From positions 1-64,000 of the forward strand of contig CABQNT010000010.1 in the NCBI GenBank assembly GCA_902465605.1: DNA of 64,000 bases. Reading direction: 5' to 3'. The first letter of the stretch is position 1. The number at the start of each line of letters is the position of its first letter. Made by a program: the position numbers and the translations under genes. Shown one piece after another: positions 7,891 through 17,400 of the stretch. The notes beneath the pieces are model-generated. The model saw nothing but the letters and a program-made list of their open reading frames with translations, searched no databases and was not told where the DNA came from. The stretch comes from Prevotella sp902465605 (GTDB lineage Bacteria; Bacteroidota; Bacteroidia; Bacteroidales; Bacteroidaceae).

Positions 7891-8802
7891 ATGAAACCAA
7901 CATTATTACTGCTTGCTGCCGGCATGGGTAGCCGTTATGGAGGATTGAAACAACTTGACGGTTTGGGACCTAACGGAGAAACCATCATGGACTATTCTAT
8001 CTATGACGCCATTAAAGCAGGTTTTGGTAAAATTGTATTTGTCATCCGAAAAGACTTTGAAGACGAGTTCAGAGAGAAAGTTTTGTCTAAATATGCAGGA
8101 CATATTCCTGCCGAAGTGTGTTTCCAGGCCATCGACAAACTGCCGGAAGGATTTACTGTTCCTGAAGGTAGAGAAAAGCCATGGGGTACCAATCATGCCG
8201 TGATGATGGCCGAAGAATTGATTAACGAACCGTTCTGTGTCATCAATTGTGACGACTTCTACAATCGAGATGCGTTCATGGTGATGGGAAAGTTCTTGGC
8301 CAATCTTCCAGAAGGCTCAAAAAACAACTATGCCATGGTGGGCTTCCGCGTAGGCAATACGCTGTCGGAGAATGGAACCGTGGCTCGTGGTATTTGCGAA
8401 AAAAACGAGCAAGGAAACCTGACCACCGTTGTAGAACGCACCGAAATCATGCGCGTTAACGGAGCCGTATGTTACAAAGATGAACAAGGAGAATGGGTGG
8501 CAGTAGACGACAACACGCCCGTATCGATGAACATGTGGGGCTTTACACCCGATTATTTCAAGTATAGTGATGCTTATTTCAAGGAGTTTCTCTCTGATCC
8601 GAAGAACATGGAAAACCTCAAGGCAGAGTTCTTCATTCCATTGATGGTTAATAAGTTGATTCAAGAGGAAACGGCTACCGTGAAGGTGCTTGACACTACC
8701 AGCAAATGGTTTGGCGTTACTTATGCGGCAGACCGTCAAGATACCGTGGATAGGATTCAGTCGCTGGTTGACCAAGACGTATATCCCAATCAGTTATTCT
8801 GA
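7891..8802 (+). CDS. Sugar-phosphate nucleotidyltransferase family protein
   Basis: Predicted 303-residue enzyme of the glucose-1-phosphate thymidylyl/uridylyltransferase-like fold, transferring a nucleotide to a sugar phosphate in the cytosol. Visible motifs: the N-terminal nucleotide-binding signature LLLAAGMGSRYGGLKQL (about residues 5-21), the KPWGTNHAV motif, and the metal-binding INCDDFYNRDAF. The frame opens nine codons earlier, but MKPTLLLLAAG at 7891 matches the family start. Substrate cannot be told from sequence; relatives in Bacteroidetes are usually annotated only as nucleotidyltransferase. It stands alone behind a tandem promoter-like region and is followed by the DHH gene after a repeat-rich gap. 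Confidence 0.85.
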   Translation: MKPTLLLLAAGMGSRYGGLKQLDGLGPNGETIMDYSIYDAIKAGFGKIVFVIRKDFEDEFREKVLSKYAGHIPAEVCFQAIDKLPEGFTVPEGREKPWGTNHAVMMAEELINEPFCVINCDDFYNRDAFMVMGKFLANLPEGSKNNYAMVGFRVGNTLSENGTVARGICEKNEQGNLTTVVERTEIMRVNGAVCYKDEQGEWVAVDDNTPVSMNMWGFTPDYFKYSDAYFKEFLSDPKNMENLKAEFFIPLMVNKLIQEETATVKVLDTTSKWFGVTYAADRQDTVDRIQSLVDQDVYPNQLF

Positions 8803-8870
8803 TGGATGAGGTTTTGAGTTTATAAGTTTTTGAGGTTTTTGAGTTATTGCGTTTTTAAGTTGGTGGGTGA
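8803..8870. repeat. T/G-rich degenerate repeat
   Basis: Imperfect repeats of the type GAGGTTTT / GAGTTTAT / GTTTTTGAG between the nucleotidyltransferase and DHH genes. Similar T/G-rich units occur at 44946-45010. Non-coding; function unknown. Confidence 0.5.
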
Positions 8871-8933
8871 TTGCCTTTGTGCCAAACAGCCATCAACTTG
8901 AAAACGATGATATTCTCAACGTACATTCGTTAC

Positions 8934-9977
8934 ATGAACATAGACATTTTAGCACCAAAAGAGTTGGAACTGCTGCGGCAGCTAATAGCTGATGCTCAAC
9001 ATATTGTTATCTGCGGACACAAATCGCCCGACGGCGATGCGCTTGGCTCTTCATTGGCTTGGTGTGATTATCTGAAAAACCAATGTGGCAAGCAGCCCAC
9101 TGTCGTAATGCCCGATGCTTATCCCGATTTCTTGCGATGGTTGCCCAACAGCGACCGTATTGTACGCTATGACAAGCATCAGGAGGAAGTGAAGCAACTG
9201 TTTCAGAAGGCCGACTTGGTGTTTTGTCTCGACTTTGGCAGCACCGGAAGGGTAGACGAAATGCAATCCGTACTGGAAGCAAGTCCTGCCAAAAGGGTGA
9301 TGGTAGACCATCACACCAACGCCGACATGGATACGGTTTTATCCGTATCCCGGACTGATGCCAGCAGCACCGGCGAACTGATCTTCCGCATAATATGGCA
9401 GTTGGGTGGTTTTGAGCGGATGACGTGCCAGGGTGCCGTGCCCATCTATTGTGGCATGATGACCGATACGGGCGGCTTTACCTACAATTCATCTCGTCCA
9501 GACATCTTCTTTATCATCAGTCAGTTGTTGACAAAAGGATTCGACAAGGACAAGATTTACCGCAATGTTTACAACAACTACAGCCAGTGGGCCATACGGT
9601 TGCGTGGCTACATGATGTCGCAAAAGTTAAATGTCTTCGAGGATTTTCATGCTTCTTATTTTGCCATCTCCCGCAGTGACATGCGCGATTTCCATTTTGT
9701 GAAAGGCGATGCAGAGGGCTTGGTTAACGTTCCGCTCTCCATCAAGGGCATGAAGTTGTCCATCTCGTTGCGTGAAGACGACCGTAAGGATAACCTTGTG
9801 TGGGTGAGCCTGCGTTCTGTGGATGACTTTCCTTGCAATGAGATGGCGGCCAAATTCTTCAATGGGGGAGGACATGTCAATGCCAGTGGTGGTCGACTTT
9901 ATTGCTCTTTGGACGAGGCTGAAAAAGTGGTAAGGCAGGCTTTCATACATTATGAGGATCGGTTAAAACGAAAATAG
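8934..9977 (+). CDS. DHH-family phosphoesterase (NrnA-like)
   Basis: Predicted cytosolic phosphoesterase of 347 residues. DHH proteins of this size (NrnA-like) hydrolyse short oligoribonucleotides, 3'-phosphoadenosine 5'-phosphate or cyclic-dinucleotide products such as pApA. Motifs: GHKSPDGDALGSSLA (metal-binding Asp and His) near residue 30, LDFGSTGRVDE, the DHH signature VDHHTNADMD near residue 125, and the C-terminal DHHA1 glycine motif GGGHVNASGG near 320. Start chosen at the ATG at 8934 (MNIDILAPKELELL); earlier in-frame ATGs would add residues unlike the family. Exact substrate is uncertain. Confidence 0.88.
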   Translation: MNIDILAPKELELLRQLIADAQHIVICGHKSPDGDALGSSLAWCDYLKNQCGKQPTVVMPDAYPDFLRWLPNSDRIVRYDKHQEEVKQLFQKADLVFCLDFGSTGRVDEMQSVLEASPAKRVMVDHHTNADMDTVLSVSRTDASSTGELIFRIIWQLGGFERMTCQGAVPIYCGMMTDTGGFTYNSSRPDIFFIISQLLTKGFDKDKIYRNVYNNYSQWAIRLRGYMMSQKLNVFEDFHASYFAISRSDMRDFHFVKGDAEGLVNVPLSIKGMKLSISLREDDRKDNLVWVSLRSVDDFPCNEMAAKFFNGGGHVNASGGRLYCSLDEAEKVVRQAFIHYEDRLKRK

Positions 9978-10033
9978 CCAACGCACGGCAGTTTGTTCCT
10001 ATCGTCAATAATCTATAAAAGCAAAGCTTTTCT

Positions 10034-10064
10034 TTTGTCGTTTTCCCGACTTTAACTATCTTTG
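10034..10064 (+). promoter_or_regulatory. Bacteroidetes-type promoter for DUF4827-glmM
   Basis: TTTG at 10034-10037, a 19-nt spacer and TATCTTTG at 10057-10064 match the Bacteroidetes housekeeping-sigma consensus closely. Transcription would start about 20 nt before the lipoprotein start at 10090. Confidence 0.75.
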
Positions 10065-10089
10065 CACATGACTGTAGATATCATAAAAG

Positions 10090-10728
10090 ATGAAAAGAAT
10101 TATATTTCCACTATTCGCCTTGTTGTCCATCTGCTTTTTGGCATCTTGCCGTGACAACAAGACCTATGCGGATCAAAAGGCAGCGGAGCGCAGTGCCATA
10201 AACAAATACATTGCCGATTCGGCCGTGCAGGTCATTTCTGAAGAGACGTTCGCGTCGCAAGGTTACACGACAAACGTGCAACGCAATGAGTTTGTCTTGA
10301 TTTCCAGCAGTGGCGTTTACATGCAGATTATTCGAAATGGAGTGGGAGAGAAAATCAAGAATGGTGAGACCGTTGATGTTCTTTGTCGTTTCAAGGAACG
10401 TAACTTGATGACCGACTCTTTGCAACTTTCGAACGATGTACTGTTTTATTCAGCCGTGGTGGATAAGATGAAGGTTCGTAATACAAGTGGAACGTTTACG
10501 GCTTCGTTTGTGAAGGGTGAGAGCGTGATGTCAAGTGCTTTCAATACAACAGAGGTTCCTGCAGGTTGGCTGGTTCCGTTCAGTTATATCCATGTGGGCA
10601 GACCCATCAAAGAAGGCGACGAGATAGCGAAGGTTCGGTTGATAGTTCCGCATACCAGTGGGCATAACTATGCGCGACAGAGCGTTTATCCATGTTTGTA
10701 TGACATTACGTATCAACGAGGTAGGTAA
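10090..10728 (+). CDS. DUF4827 lipoprotein, FKBP-like
   Basis: Predicted 212-residue lipoprotein: type II signal peptide with lipobox FLASC (Cys 20), then a family I place as DUF4827, which resembles FKBP-type peptidyl-prolyl isomerase domains (VYMQIIRNGVGEKIKNGETV and a C-terminal GDEIAKVRLIVPH segment). I cannot confirm isomerase residues. It is the first gene of a two-gene unit with glmM, with a 52-nt gap and a good promoter 26 nt upstream. I recall this pairing from other Bacteroidales, but no functional link to cell-wall precursor synthesis is known to me. Confidence 0.8.
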   Translation: MKRIIFPLFALLSICFLASCRDNKTYADQKAAERSAINKYIADSAVQVISEETFASQGYTTNVQRNEFVLISSSGVYMQIIRNGVGEKIKNGETVDVLCRFKERNLMTDSLQLSNDVLFYSAVVDKMKVRNTSGTFTASFVKGESVMSSAFNTTEVPAGWLVPFSYIHVGRPIKEGDEIAKVRLIVPHTSGHNYARQSVYPCLYDITYQRGR

Positions 10729-10780
10729 GAAAAACCTGTGAACAACTTGATATAAAAACTAACATTAAACAGGAAACATC

Positions 10781-12163
10781 ATGACGTTAATCAAATCAAT
10801 TTCAGGAATTCGGGGTACCATTGGAGGTCGTTCGGGCGACACGTTGAATCCATTGGACATCGTCAAGTTCACATCTGCTTACGCTACGTTTATCCGTAGA
10901 AGTGGAAAGTCGCAGAGCAATACCATTGTGGTGGGACGCGATGCGCGCATTTCAGGTGAGATGGTAAAGAACGTGGTGTGTGGAACGTTGATGGGAATTG
11001 GTTATGATGTCATTAACATTGGATTGGCTACGACGCCCACAACCGAACTGGCTGTGCGTATGACACAGGCGGCTGGGGGCATTATCATCACCGCGAGTCA
11101 TAACCCAAGACAATGGAATGCACTGAAATTGCTCAACCATGAAGGCGAATTTCTGACAAAATCGGAAGGAAATGAGGTGCTCGACATCGCTGAAAGTGAA
11201 GATTTCAACTATGCGGATGTGGATCATTTGGGGCATTATTCTGAAGACGCTTCATTCGACCAACGCCATATTGAGAGTGTGTTGGCACTGAAGTTGGTTG
11301 ATCGGGAGGCCATCAAAAAAGCTCATTTCAAGGTTGCCGTGGATGGTATCAACAGTGTTGGTGGCATCATTCTGCCAAAACTGTTGAACGAATTGGGCGT
11401 TGAATACACGCTTCTGAACGGTGAACCCACGGGTGATTTCGCACACAACCCTGAGCCATTGGAAAAGAATTTGGGGGGTATCATGCAGGAAATGTCCAAA
11501 GGAGGCTACGACCTTGGTATCGTTGTTGATCCGGATGTAGACCGCTTGGCGTTTATCTGTGAAGATGGTATCATGTTTGGTGAGGAATACACGCTGGTTA
11601 GTGTGGCTGACTATGTGTTGAGTCATACACCTGGCAACACCGTTTCAAACCTCAGTTCTACACGTGCGCTGCGTGACGTGACCGAGAAACATGGCGGACA
11701 GTACATGGCTTCAGCCGTTGGAGAAGTGAACGTTACCACAAAGATGAAGGAGGTGAATGCCGTCATCGGTGGTGAAGGCAATGGGGGAGTGATTTATCCG
11801 GAGAGCCATTATGGCCGTGATGCCTTGGTGGGTATTGCCCTCTTCCTCTCTTCTTTGGCACATAAAGGCTGTAAAGTGAGTGAACTTCGCAAGTCTTACC
11901 CCAACTATTTCATGGCGAAAAATCGTATTGACCTGACACCAGAGACTGATATCAGTGCCATCTTGGATCGTATCAAGGAAATGTATGCGGATGAAAAGGT
12001 GACAGATATCGATGGCGTCAAGATTGATTTTGCTGACAAATGGGTTCACTTGCGAGCCAGCAACACGGAGCCTATCATTCGTGTTTACAGCGAGGCTGCG
12101 ACAATGGAAGAGGCTGAGAGTCTTGGTCGTAAGCTCATGGATGTGGTTTATGAAATGCAATAA
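10781..12163 (+). CDS. glmM: Phosphoglucosamine mutase
   Basis: Converts glucosamine-6-phosphate to glucosamine-1-phosphate on the way to UDP-GlcNAc, used for peptidoglycan and lipid A. The 460-residue protein has the four alpha-D-phosphohexomutase domains: the catalytic phosphoserine loop GGIIITASHNPRQWNALK near residue 105, the metal-binding DPDVDRLAF near 250, the sugar-binding GGEGNGGV near 330, and the phosphate-binding RASNTEPIIRVY near 425. The loop sequence and length favour GlmM over phosphoglucomutase/phosphomannomutase, though Bacteroidetes members can be hard to separate. Co-transcribed with the DUF4827 gene and ended by a strong hairpin. Confidence 0.88.
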   Translation: MTLIKSISGIRGTIGGRSGDTLNPLDIVKFTSAYATFIRRSGKSQSNTIVVGRDARISGEMVKNVVCGTLMGIGYDVINIGLATTPTTELAVRMTQAAGGIIITASHNPRQWNALKLLNHEGEFLTKSEGNEVLDIAESEDFNYADVDHLGHYSEDASFDQRHIESVLALKLVDREAIKKAHFKVAVDGINSVGGIILPKLLNELGVEYTLLNGEPTGDFAHNPEPLEKNLGGIMQEMSKGGYDLGIVVDPDVDRLAFICEDGIMFGEEYTLVSVADYVLSHTPGNTVSNLSSTRALRDVTEKHGGQYMASAVGEVNVTTKMKEVNAVIGGEGNGGVIYPESHYGRDALVGIALFLSSLAHKGCKVSELRKSYPNYFMAKNRIDLTPETDISAILDRIKEMYADEKVTDIDGVKIDFADKWVHLRASNTEPIIRVYSEAATMEEAESLGRKLMDVVYEMQ

Positions 12164-12202
12164 AACGTATTGTTTGGTCAGCATCTGCCAACCATCAAAC
12201 GT

Positions 12203-12240
12203 CAAAATCCCCAAGGCGACACGTCGTCTTGGGGATTTTG
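12203..12240. terminator. Bidirectional terminator between glmM and DUF4112
   Basis: Perfect 13-bp stem CAAAATCCCCAAG / CTTGGGGATTTTG around a 12-nt loop, in the gap between convergent genes. A- and T-rich arms on both sides suit termination in both directions. Confidence 0.85.
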
Positions 12241-12283
12241 GTAAGTATGCGGAACATCTTTTCGCTGAGGCTTGTATGGAGCT

Positions 12284-12760
12284 TTAACTGAAAATCATGG
12301 TTCCCAGTGTTTTTGCCAGCCATATCAGCAGGGCAATCATCATGGCAATGGCGATGATAAAGAAAACGAGGAAGACCGCAGCTTGCAATGCCCGTTTGTT
12401 TACTTCCTTGATGATGGCTTTGTCGTCGTTGATAAATCCGTCGATGAGTACCATGTTTTTCTTGTTAGAATGGTGGAAAAAATCAATGACATTGCCGACG
12501 TAGAATGGAATCAGTCCTAACAGCACGTCACGCAAAGTGTTGTTCAACACTGCCAGGGTGAGGGGAATTGAATGCAGCTTGAACATGGCGAAGTAGACAT
12601 GTGTCAAGCCAAAAAAGGCGGTCACGGCATCACCTACTCCTCCTGGAACCAGTCCAGCGACACCATCAAGGTGGTAATTGTCCAGATAGATGGTGATGTG
12701 TTTCATGGCCTGGTATGGTTTGCTATTTCGTAATTGTTCTTTTCTTTCTTGTGAGTTCAT
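12284..12760 (-). CDS. DUF4112 membrane protein
   Basis: Small inner-membrane protein of 158 residues if started at the ATG at 12760 (MNSQERKEQL), which lies 13 nt past the queG stop; the frame is open to 12808. The motif LDGVAGLVPGGVGDAVTAFFGL is typical of DUF4112. About three hydrophobic segments follow, the last being a long C-terminal helix. Function of the family is unknown. It is the last gene of the deacetylase-queG-DUF4112 unit, and neither neighbour gives a clear clue. Confidence 0.8.
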   Translation of the reverse strand: MNSQERKEQLRNSKPYQAMKHITIYLDNYHLDGVAGLVPGGVGDAVTAFFGLTHVYFAMFKLHSIPLTLAVLNNTLRDVLLGLIPFYVGNVIDFFHHSNKKNMVLIDGFINDDKAIIKEVNKRALQAAVFLVFFIIAIAMMIALLIWLAKTLGTMIFS

Positions 12761-12773
12761 CGTTCTTACTGTC

Positions 12774-13754
12774 TTAATGATCTTGTTTTTGTTCTTTCGA
12801 AAGGTCAACTATGGCTTGGATGTTGCGCATCAGTCCCTCGTATTTTGCTCGTTTTACCGCACTCTTTTTGAATAGTTGGCGGTATTCATCTTCTGAAAGC
12901 TGCATCCACTTGTCGCGTGTCATGGACAAGAACTCTGGCTTCGGTTGCAACTCTGGTGTGTTGTTGGGTATGGAGAAGCGGTTCCATGGGCATGCTTGCT
13001 GACAACGGTCGCAGCCGTAAACGGTATTTCCCATCTTCTCGGCGATATCTTTTGAGATGTCTCCACGGTTCTCTATGGTTTGGTAGGAGAGACATTTGTT
13101 GGCGTCGAGCGGGCCGTCTTTGGTGATGGCGCCAGTGGGGCAGGCATCAATGCACGCATGACAATTGCCACAACGGCTGTGCATGGGTTCATCATAGTCT
13201 AACTCAATGGTCAAGAATAGTTCGCCAAGGAAAAACATGCTACCAGCTTTTGGGATGATCAGTTGGTGGTTACGGCCAATCCAACCCAGTCCTGCACGAG
13301 TGGCCCAATAACGCTCCAACACAGGTGCAGAGTCGCAGAAAGCCCGAAAATAAACATCATCATCCTCCTTGTTCGGTTCATCTTGCATGCGCAACTCCTT
13401 GAAATCAAATTTCAATGCCAGTTGTCTTAGCTTTTTCTTGACAATGTCGTGATAGTCTTCGCCGTAGGCATACGCCGCAAACTGTAGTTGATCGGATGGA
13501 ATGTGCTGTGCCGGTGTATAGTTCATGGCAACCGACACGATGCTTTTCACGCCCTTCATGAGCAGCCGTGGGTCTAGTCGCATGTCTGTGTGGTTGCGCA
13601 TATAGTCCATATCAGCCTGTCGTCCCTCGTCAATCCACTGCCTAACATGTTGGGCGTTGGTGTCGTCAACGGCTTCAGCGCGTGCTATTCCGCAAGCAAA
13701 AAAGCCGAGGTTTAATGCCTCAGCCTTCAACTCACTCGAAAGTCTTGAATTCAT
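12774..13754 (-). CDS. queG: Epoxyqueuosine reductase QueG
   Basis: Cobalamin- and iron-sulphur-dependent enzyme that reduces epoxyqueuosine to queuosine in the anticodon wobble position of tRNAs for Asp, Asn, His and Tyr. The 326-residue protein has the family N-terminal domain (DUF1730, with YMRNHTDMRLDP) and two [4Fe-4S] motifs: CGNCHACIDACPTGAI near residue 190 and CDRCQQACPWN near 245. Length fits the short QueG form without C-terminal HEAT repeats. Its start overlaps the end of the deacetylase gene by 23 nt, indicating co-transcription. No other queuosine gene is nearby. Confidence 0.93.
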   Translation of the reverse strand: MNSRLSSELKAEALNLGFFACGIARAEAVDDTNAQHVRQWIDEGRQADMDYMRNHTDMRLDPRLLMKGVKSIVSVAMNYTPAQHIPSDQLQFAAYAYGEDYHDIVKKKLRQLALKFDFKELRMQDEPNKEDDDVYFRAFCDSAPVLERYWATRAGLGWIGRNHQLIIPKAGSMFFLGELFLTIELDYDEPMHSRCGNCHACIDACPTGAITKDGPLDANKCLSYQTIENRGDISKDIAEKMGNTVYGCDRCQQACPWNRFSIPNNTPELQPKPEFLSMTRDKWMQLSEDEYRQLFKKSAVKRAKYEGLMRNIQAIVDLSKEQKQDH

Positions 13755-14343
13755 ATCCTTGTTCTTTCAGCCATTTCAAGGCCTCTGGTAGGGCGTATCG
13801 TAGCTTGTCGATGCTTTTTGTCGAATCGTGAAAGGTGATGATAGACCCGTTGCGGGCATATCGCTTGACGTTTCTCAACACATCTTCTGCCGTCATCCAC
13901 TTGGAGTAATCTCGGGTCACCAAGTCCCACATCACGATTTGATAGCGTCTGGATAGCCACCAATATACCGACCATCGCATCCATCCATGGGGTGGGCGAA
14001 AGAGGTGTGCGTGTATCAGTTCGTTGGCTTTCTGGATGTTGATGCCATAGGTCAGTGCCCAATGCTTGAGTGACCCCATGTGGTTGAAGGTGTGGTTCCC
14101 TATCTGATGGCCTTCCTCTACGATGCGGTTGTACAAATCATGATAGCGAAGTACGTTCTCGCCCACCATGAAGAATGTGGCCTTGGCATTGTATTCAGCC
14201 AGTGTGTCGAGGATGAAAGGCGTGGAACTGGGTATCGGACCGTCGTCGAACGTCAGGTAAACCGACCGCTCATTTCTATCCATTCGCCACAGGGCGTTGG
14301 GGTATAACCACCGTAACCATTTGGCTGGTTGCTCAATGAACAT
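13732..14343 (-). CDS. Polysaccharide deacetylase (NodB/CE4 fold)
   Basis: Predicted 203-residue metal-dependent deacetylase of carbohydrate esterase family 4, removing acetyl groups from N-acetylated or O-acetylated sugars. The catalytic motifs are present: TFDDGP (Asp-Asp) near residue 31, the metal-binding His pair in NHTFNH near 78, RPPHG near 108 and the C-terminal TFHDS near 173. There is no signal peptide, so a cytosolic or membrane-proximal role is likely unless the hydrophobic N-terminus is used otherwise. First gene of the unit with queG and DUF4112. Substrate unknown. Confidence 0.88.
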   Translation of the reverse strand: MFIEQPAKWLRWLYPNALWRMDRNERSVYLTFDDGPIPSSTPFILDTLAEYNAKATFFMVGENVLRYHDLYNRIVEEGHQIGNHTFNHMGSLKHWALTYGINIQKANELIHAHLFRPPHGWMRWSVYWWLSRRYQIVMWDLVTRDYSKWMTAEDVLRNVKRYARNGSIITFHDSTKSIDKLRYALPEALKWLKEQGYEFKTFE

Positions 14344-14436
14344 GCTTTATTTTCTTCTTTTTCTTTAAAAATTGATGCCGAGAACCAATTAGTCTGACTG
14401 AAATGCTTGTGTCCCGGCATCAACATTTATCATGAA

Positions 14437-17400
14437 TCACTCTAAAGTGCGACCGCCTTTTCGTGCATATAGGTTGTACCGTCGGTTCAATTCGTCCATT
14501 TGTTTTTTGGCCCATGCGGTGTCGAAGAGTGACGTAATCTTGTTCACTTCCATCATGAGTTGGAAGTATAGCATGCAATCTTCTTGTGATGCAAGGAATC
14601 TAGTGCCATCCAAACTAAGGTACCAGTCTGCATATTGCGTATGGTCTTTCCATAGTTTTTGAAGGATATGCTTTGCCTTTGCTTTCTGTCCCAGCAGCAC
14701 ATAGGCGCGTGCCATGTCCAGGGAGCCGCTCTTCCAGCTTATCGGTACATTGTATTCTGGTATCACACGTTCGGCCTTAGCCAAAGCCTTTGCAGCCTTG
14801 TCGGTCTTGCCTTCCTTGAGTAGCTCTGTAGCCAGCTGTGCGAATAGGCGTCGGTGTGTCACGCACATGCCCATGGTGGTTTCATCGATGTAGAGGCCTT
14901 TCTTCTCCAGTCCGCCATATTTGTAGCGGTTCATGAGGTTGTTGTAGGCCTTTTCGGTGTCGAAGTTCTTCACGCCAGGCTTGTTGGTAGTGAAAGGTGT
15001 GATGCGGTTCACCAGTCCTTCACTCACGAAGTTGTCTCCCAGGTTCATGTAGTATCTGGCAGCAACGGTCGTGGCGATGTAGATTGGACGCACCCATCCG
15101 CATTCGGCAATCATCTCCAGCATCATCATTTCGCCTTTGTGCAACGCACGTTTGCCAGCCAAAGAGATTACCATCTTGTCGGGGATAGTGTCGGAAGCCA
15201 TCATCATACCGCTCTTCTTCACGGCCTCTTTGTCGATGGTTACATATACCGTGTCGGTGGGGATAACGTGTCTGTCCTCGTCTTTCGACCGCATCCAGTA
15301 CTTGATGATGTTCTTTAGCTCGAACGGCTCATCGCCGAATTGCTTCCTGGCCTCTTCGGGATAGTCCCTATAGTATTGCTCCAACTCTTTCTTCCACTCG
15401 CTCTGAATGGGCACAGCCTCGTTGGTTCCCGAGCAATAGTCTAATCTTGGCCAGCTGATAGGTACAGATGGCGAGTCGTAGGCTGGCCGCTTCATCTGAT
15501 CAATGTACCAGTCGGTCTGCAGATAGCTCAGGTTACATATCCTGGCGTCGGTTCGTACGCCCTCCACATCCTGGTTGTACCAAAGTGGGAAGGTGTCGTT
15601 GTCGCCGTTGGTGAAGAGTATGGGGTAGCCTTTATCCTGCAAGGTCATGAGGTAGTTCTGCCCGAAGTCTCGGCAGGTGTATCGCCCACTTCTGTCGTGA
15701 TCGTCCCAGTTTTGGCTAGCCATCTGCACCGGTACCAGCAAACAGACTATGCCTGCAATGGCGGCCAGTACTGTCTCGTTGAGCTTGAGATACTTCTTCA
15801 GTAGGTCGATGATGGCTGCCACGCCGATACCACACCAGATGGCGAAGGCGTAGAACGATCCCGCATAAGCGTAGTCACGTTCGCGAGGCTGCAATGGAGT
15901 TTGGTTTAGATAGATTACAATGGCCAATCCAGTCATAAAGAACAGGAAGAATACCACCCAGAACTGGCGGATGCCTCGTTTGCCACGCCATGCCTGCCAG
16001 AACAGTCCGATGAGTCCCAGCAGCAGCGGTAGCATGTAGTACACGTTGTGTCCCTTGTCGTTTTTCAGCTCATCGGGCAGCTTGCTCTGGTCGCCCAGTC
16101 GCGGATTGTCAATCAATGGGATGCCCGAGATCCAGTTGCCGTGTTCCAGTTCGCCGTTGCCCTGTATGCCATTCTGGCGACCAGCGAAGTTCCACATGAA
16201 GTATCGCCAGTACATAAAGTTGCACTGGTAGCTCAGGAAGAAGCGCAGGTTCTCCCATTGTGTTGGCACTTTCACCATGATGTTTTCACCACAGCGGTCA
16301 TATGGCACCTGCGTACCGTCCACTCCGCCCATCCAACTCTCGTAGGCCGTGGCGTGGTCTGACGAGTGCATGCGTGGGAAGAGCATGTTCTGCGCGTAGA
16401 TGTATTTGGAGTTGTGCGTTACAACGAAGTACGAGTCCTTCTCGTCCTTGTTTGCTTTTTCCTTGCGTGCGTATATGGGTGCGCCCTCGTTCATGCTGGG
16501 AATGCAATGGTTGCCCTGCACATCAAGTTTTACTTGGGAGGTATATGCCTGTCCGTAGAGTAGCGGCCGGTCGCCATATTGGTCTCTACTCAAGTATTTA
16601 CCTAATGTGAAAATATCCTCAGGTGAGTTCTGATCCATCGGAGGGTTGGCTGCCGATCGTATCACAATGAGTGCATAGCTCGAGTAACCAATCATGAGCA
16701 TCAGCAGTCCTAGCAACACAGTGTTCTTGATGCGCGCACTGATGAGCGGCACTCGCTTCTTCTCAACCTTGTTTGTATAGTTGAGTACGAACCACAGCAG
16801 GGCCAATACTACCACGCCGATGCACACCGCACTCCAGCCATAGCCGTAGAACGGGATGCCCAACATGGCCACCGATAGCATGAAAGCAATATTCATGCGG
16901 CGGTTGCTTCGTCCCACATAGCTCTCGTAGATGGCCCACACCACAGTACTAACCAGCAACAAGATGTAGACGATGGTACCCGTATTGAACGGCATGCCGA
17001 GTGTGTTAACGAAGAAAAGCTCGAACCATCCGCCCACAGTGATGATGCCCGGGATGAGTCCGTACAGCACACCAGCCACTATGACAAACGAGCCAAGCAG
17101 GGCAATAAGTGAGCCCTTGACCTCGATGTCGGGGAACTTGCGGTACACAAACACCAGCACAATGGCCGGGATGCACAGCAGGTTGAGCAGGTGTACGCCG
17201 ATGGATAGCCCCGTCATGTAGGCGATTAGCAGCAGCCAACGGTCGCTGTGGGGTTCGTCAGCGTGGTCTTCCCATTTCAAGATGAGCCAGAATACAACAG
17301 CCGTGAATGCCGATGAGTAGGCATACACCTCACCCTCGACAGCCGAGAACCACGCCGTGTCGCTAAAACAGTAGATCAGTGCGCCCACCATGCCTGATGC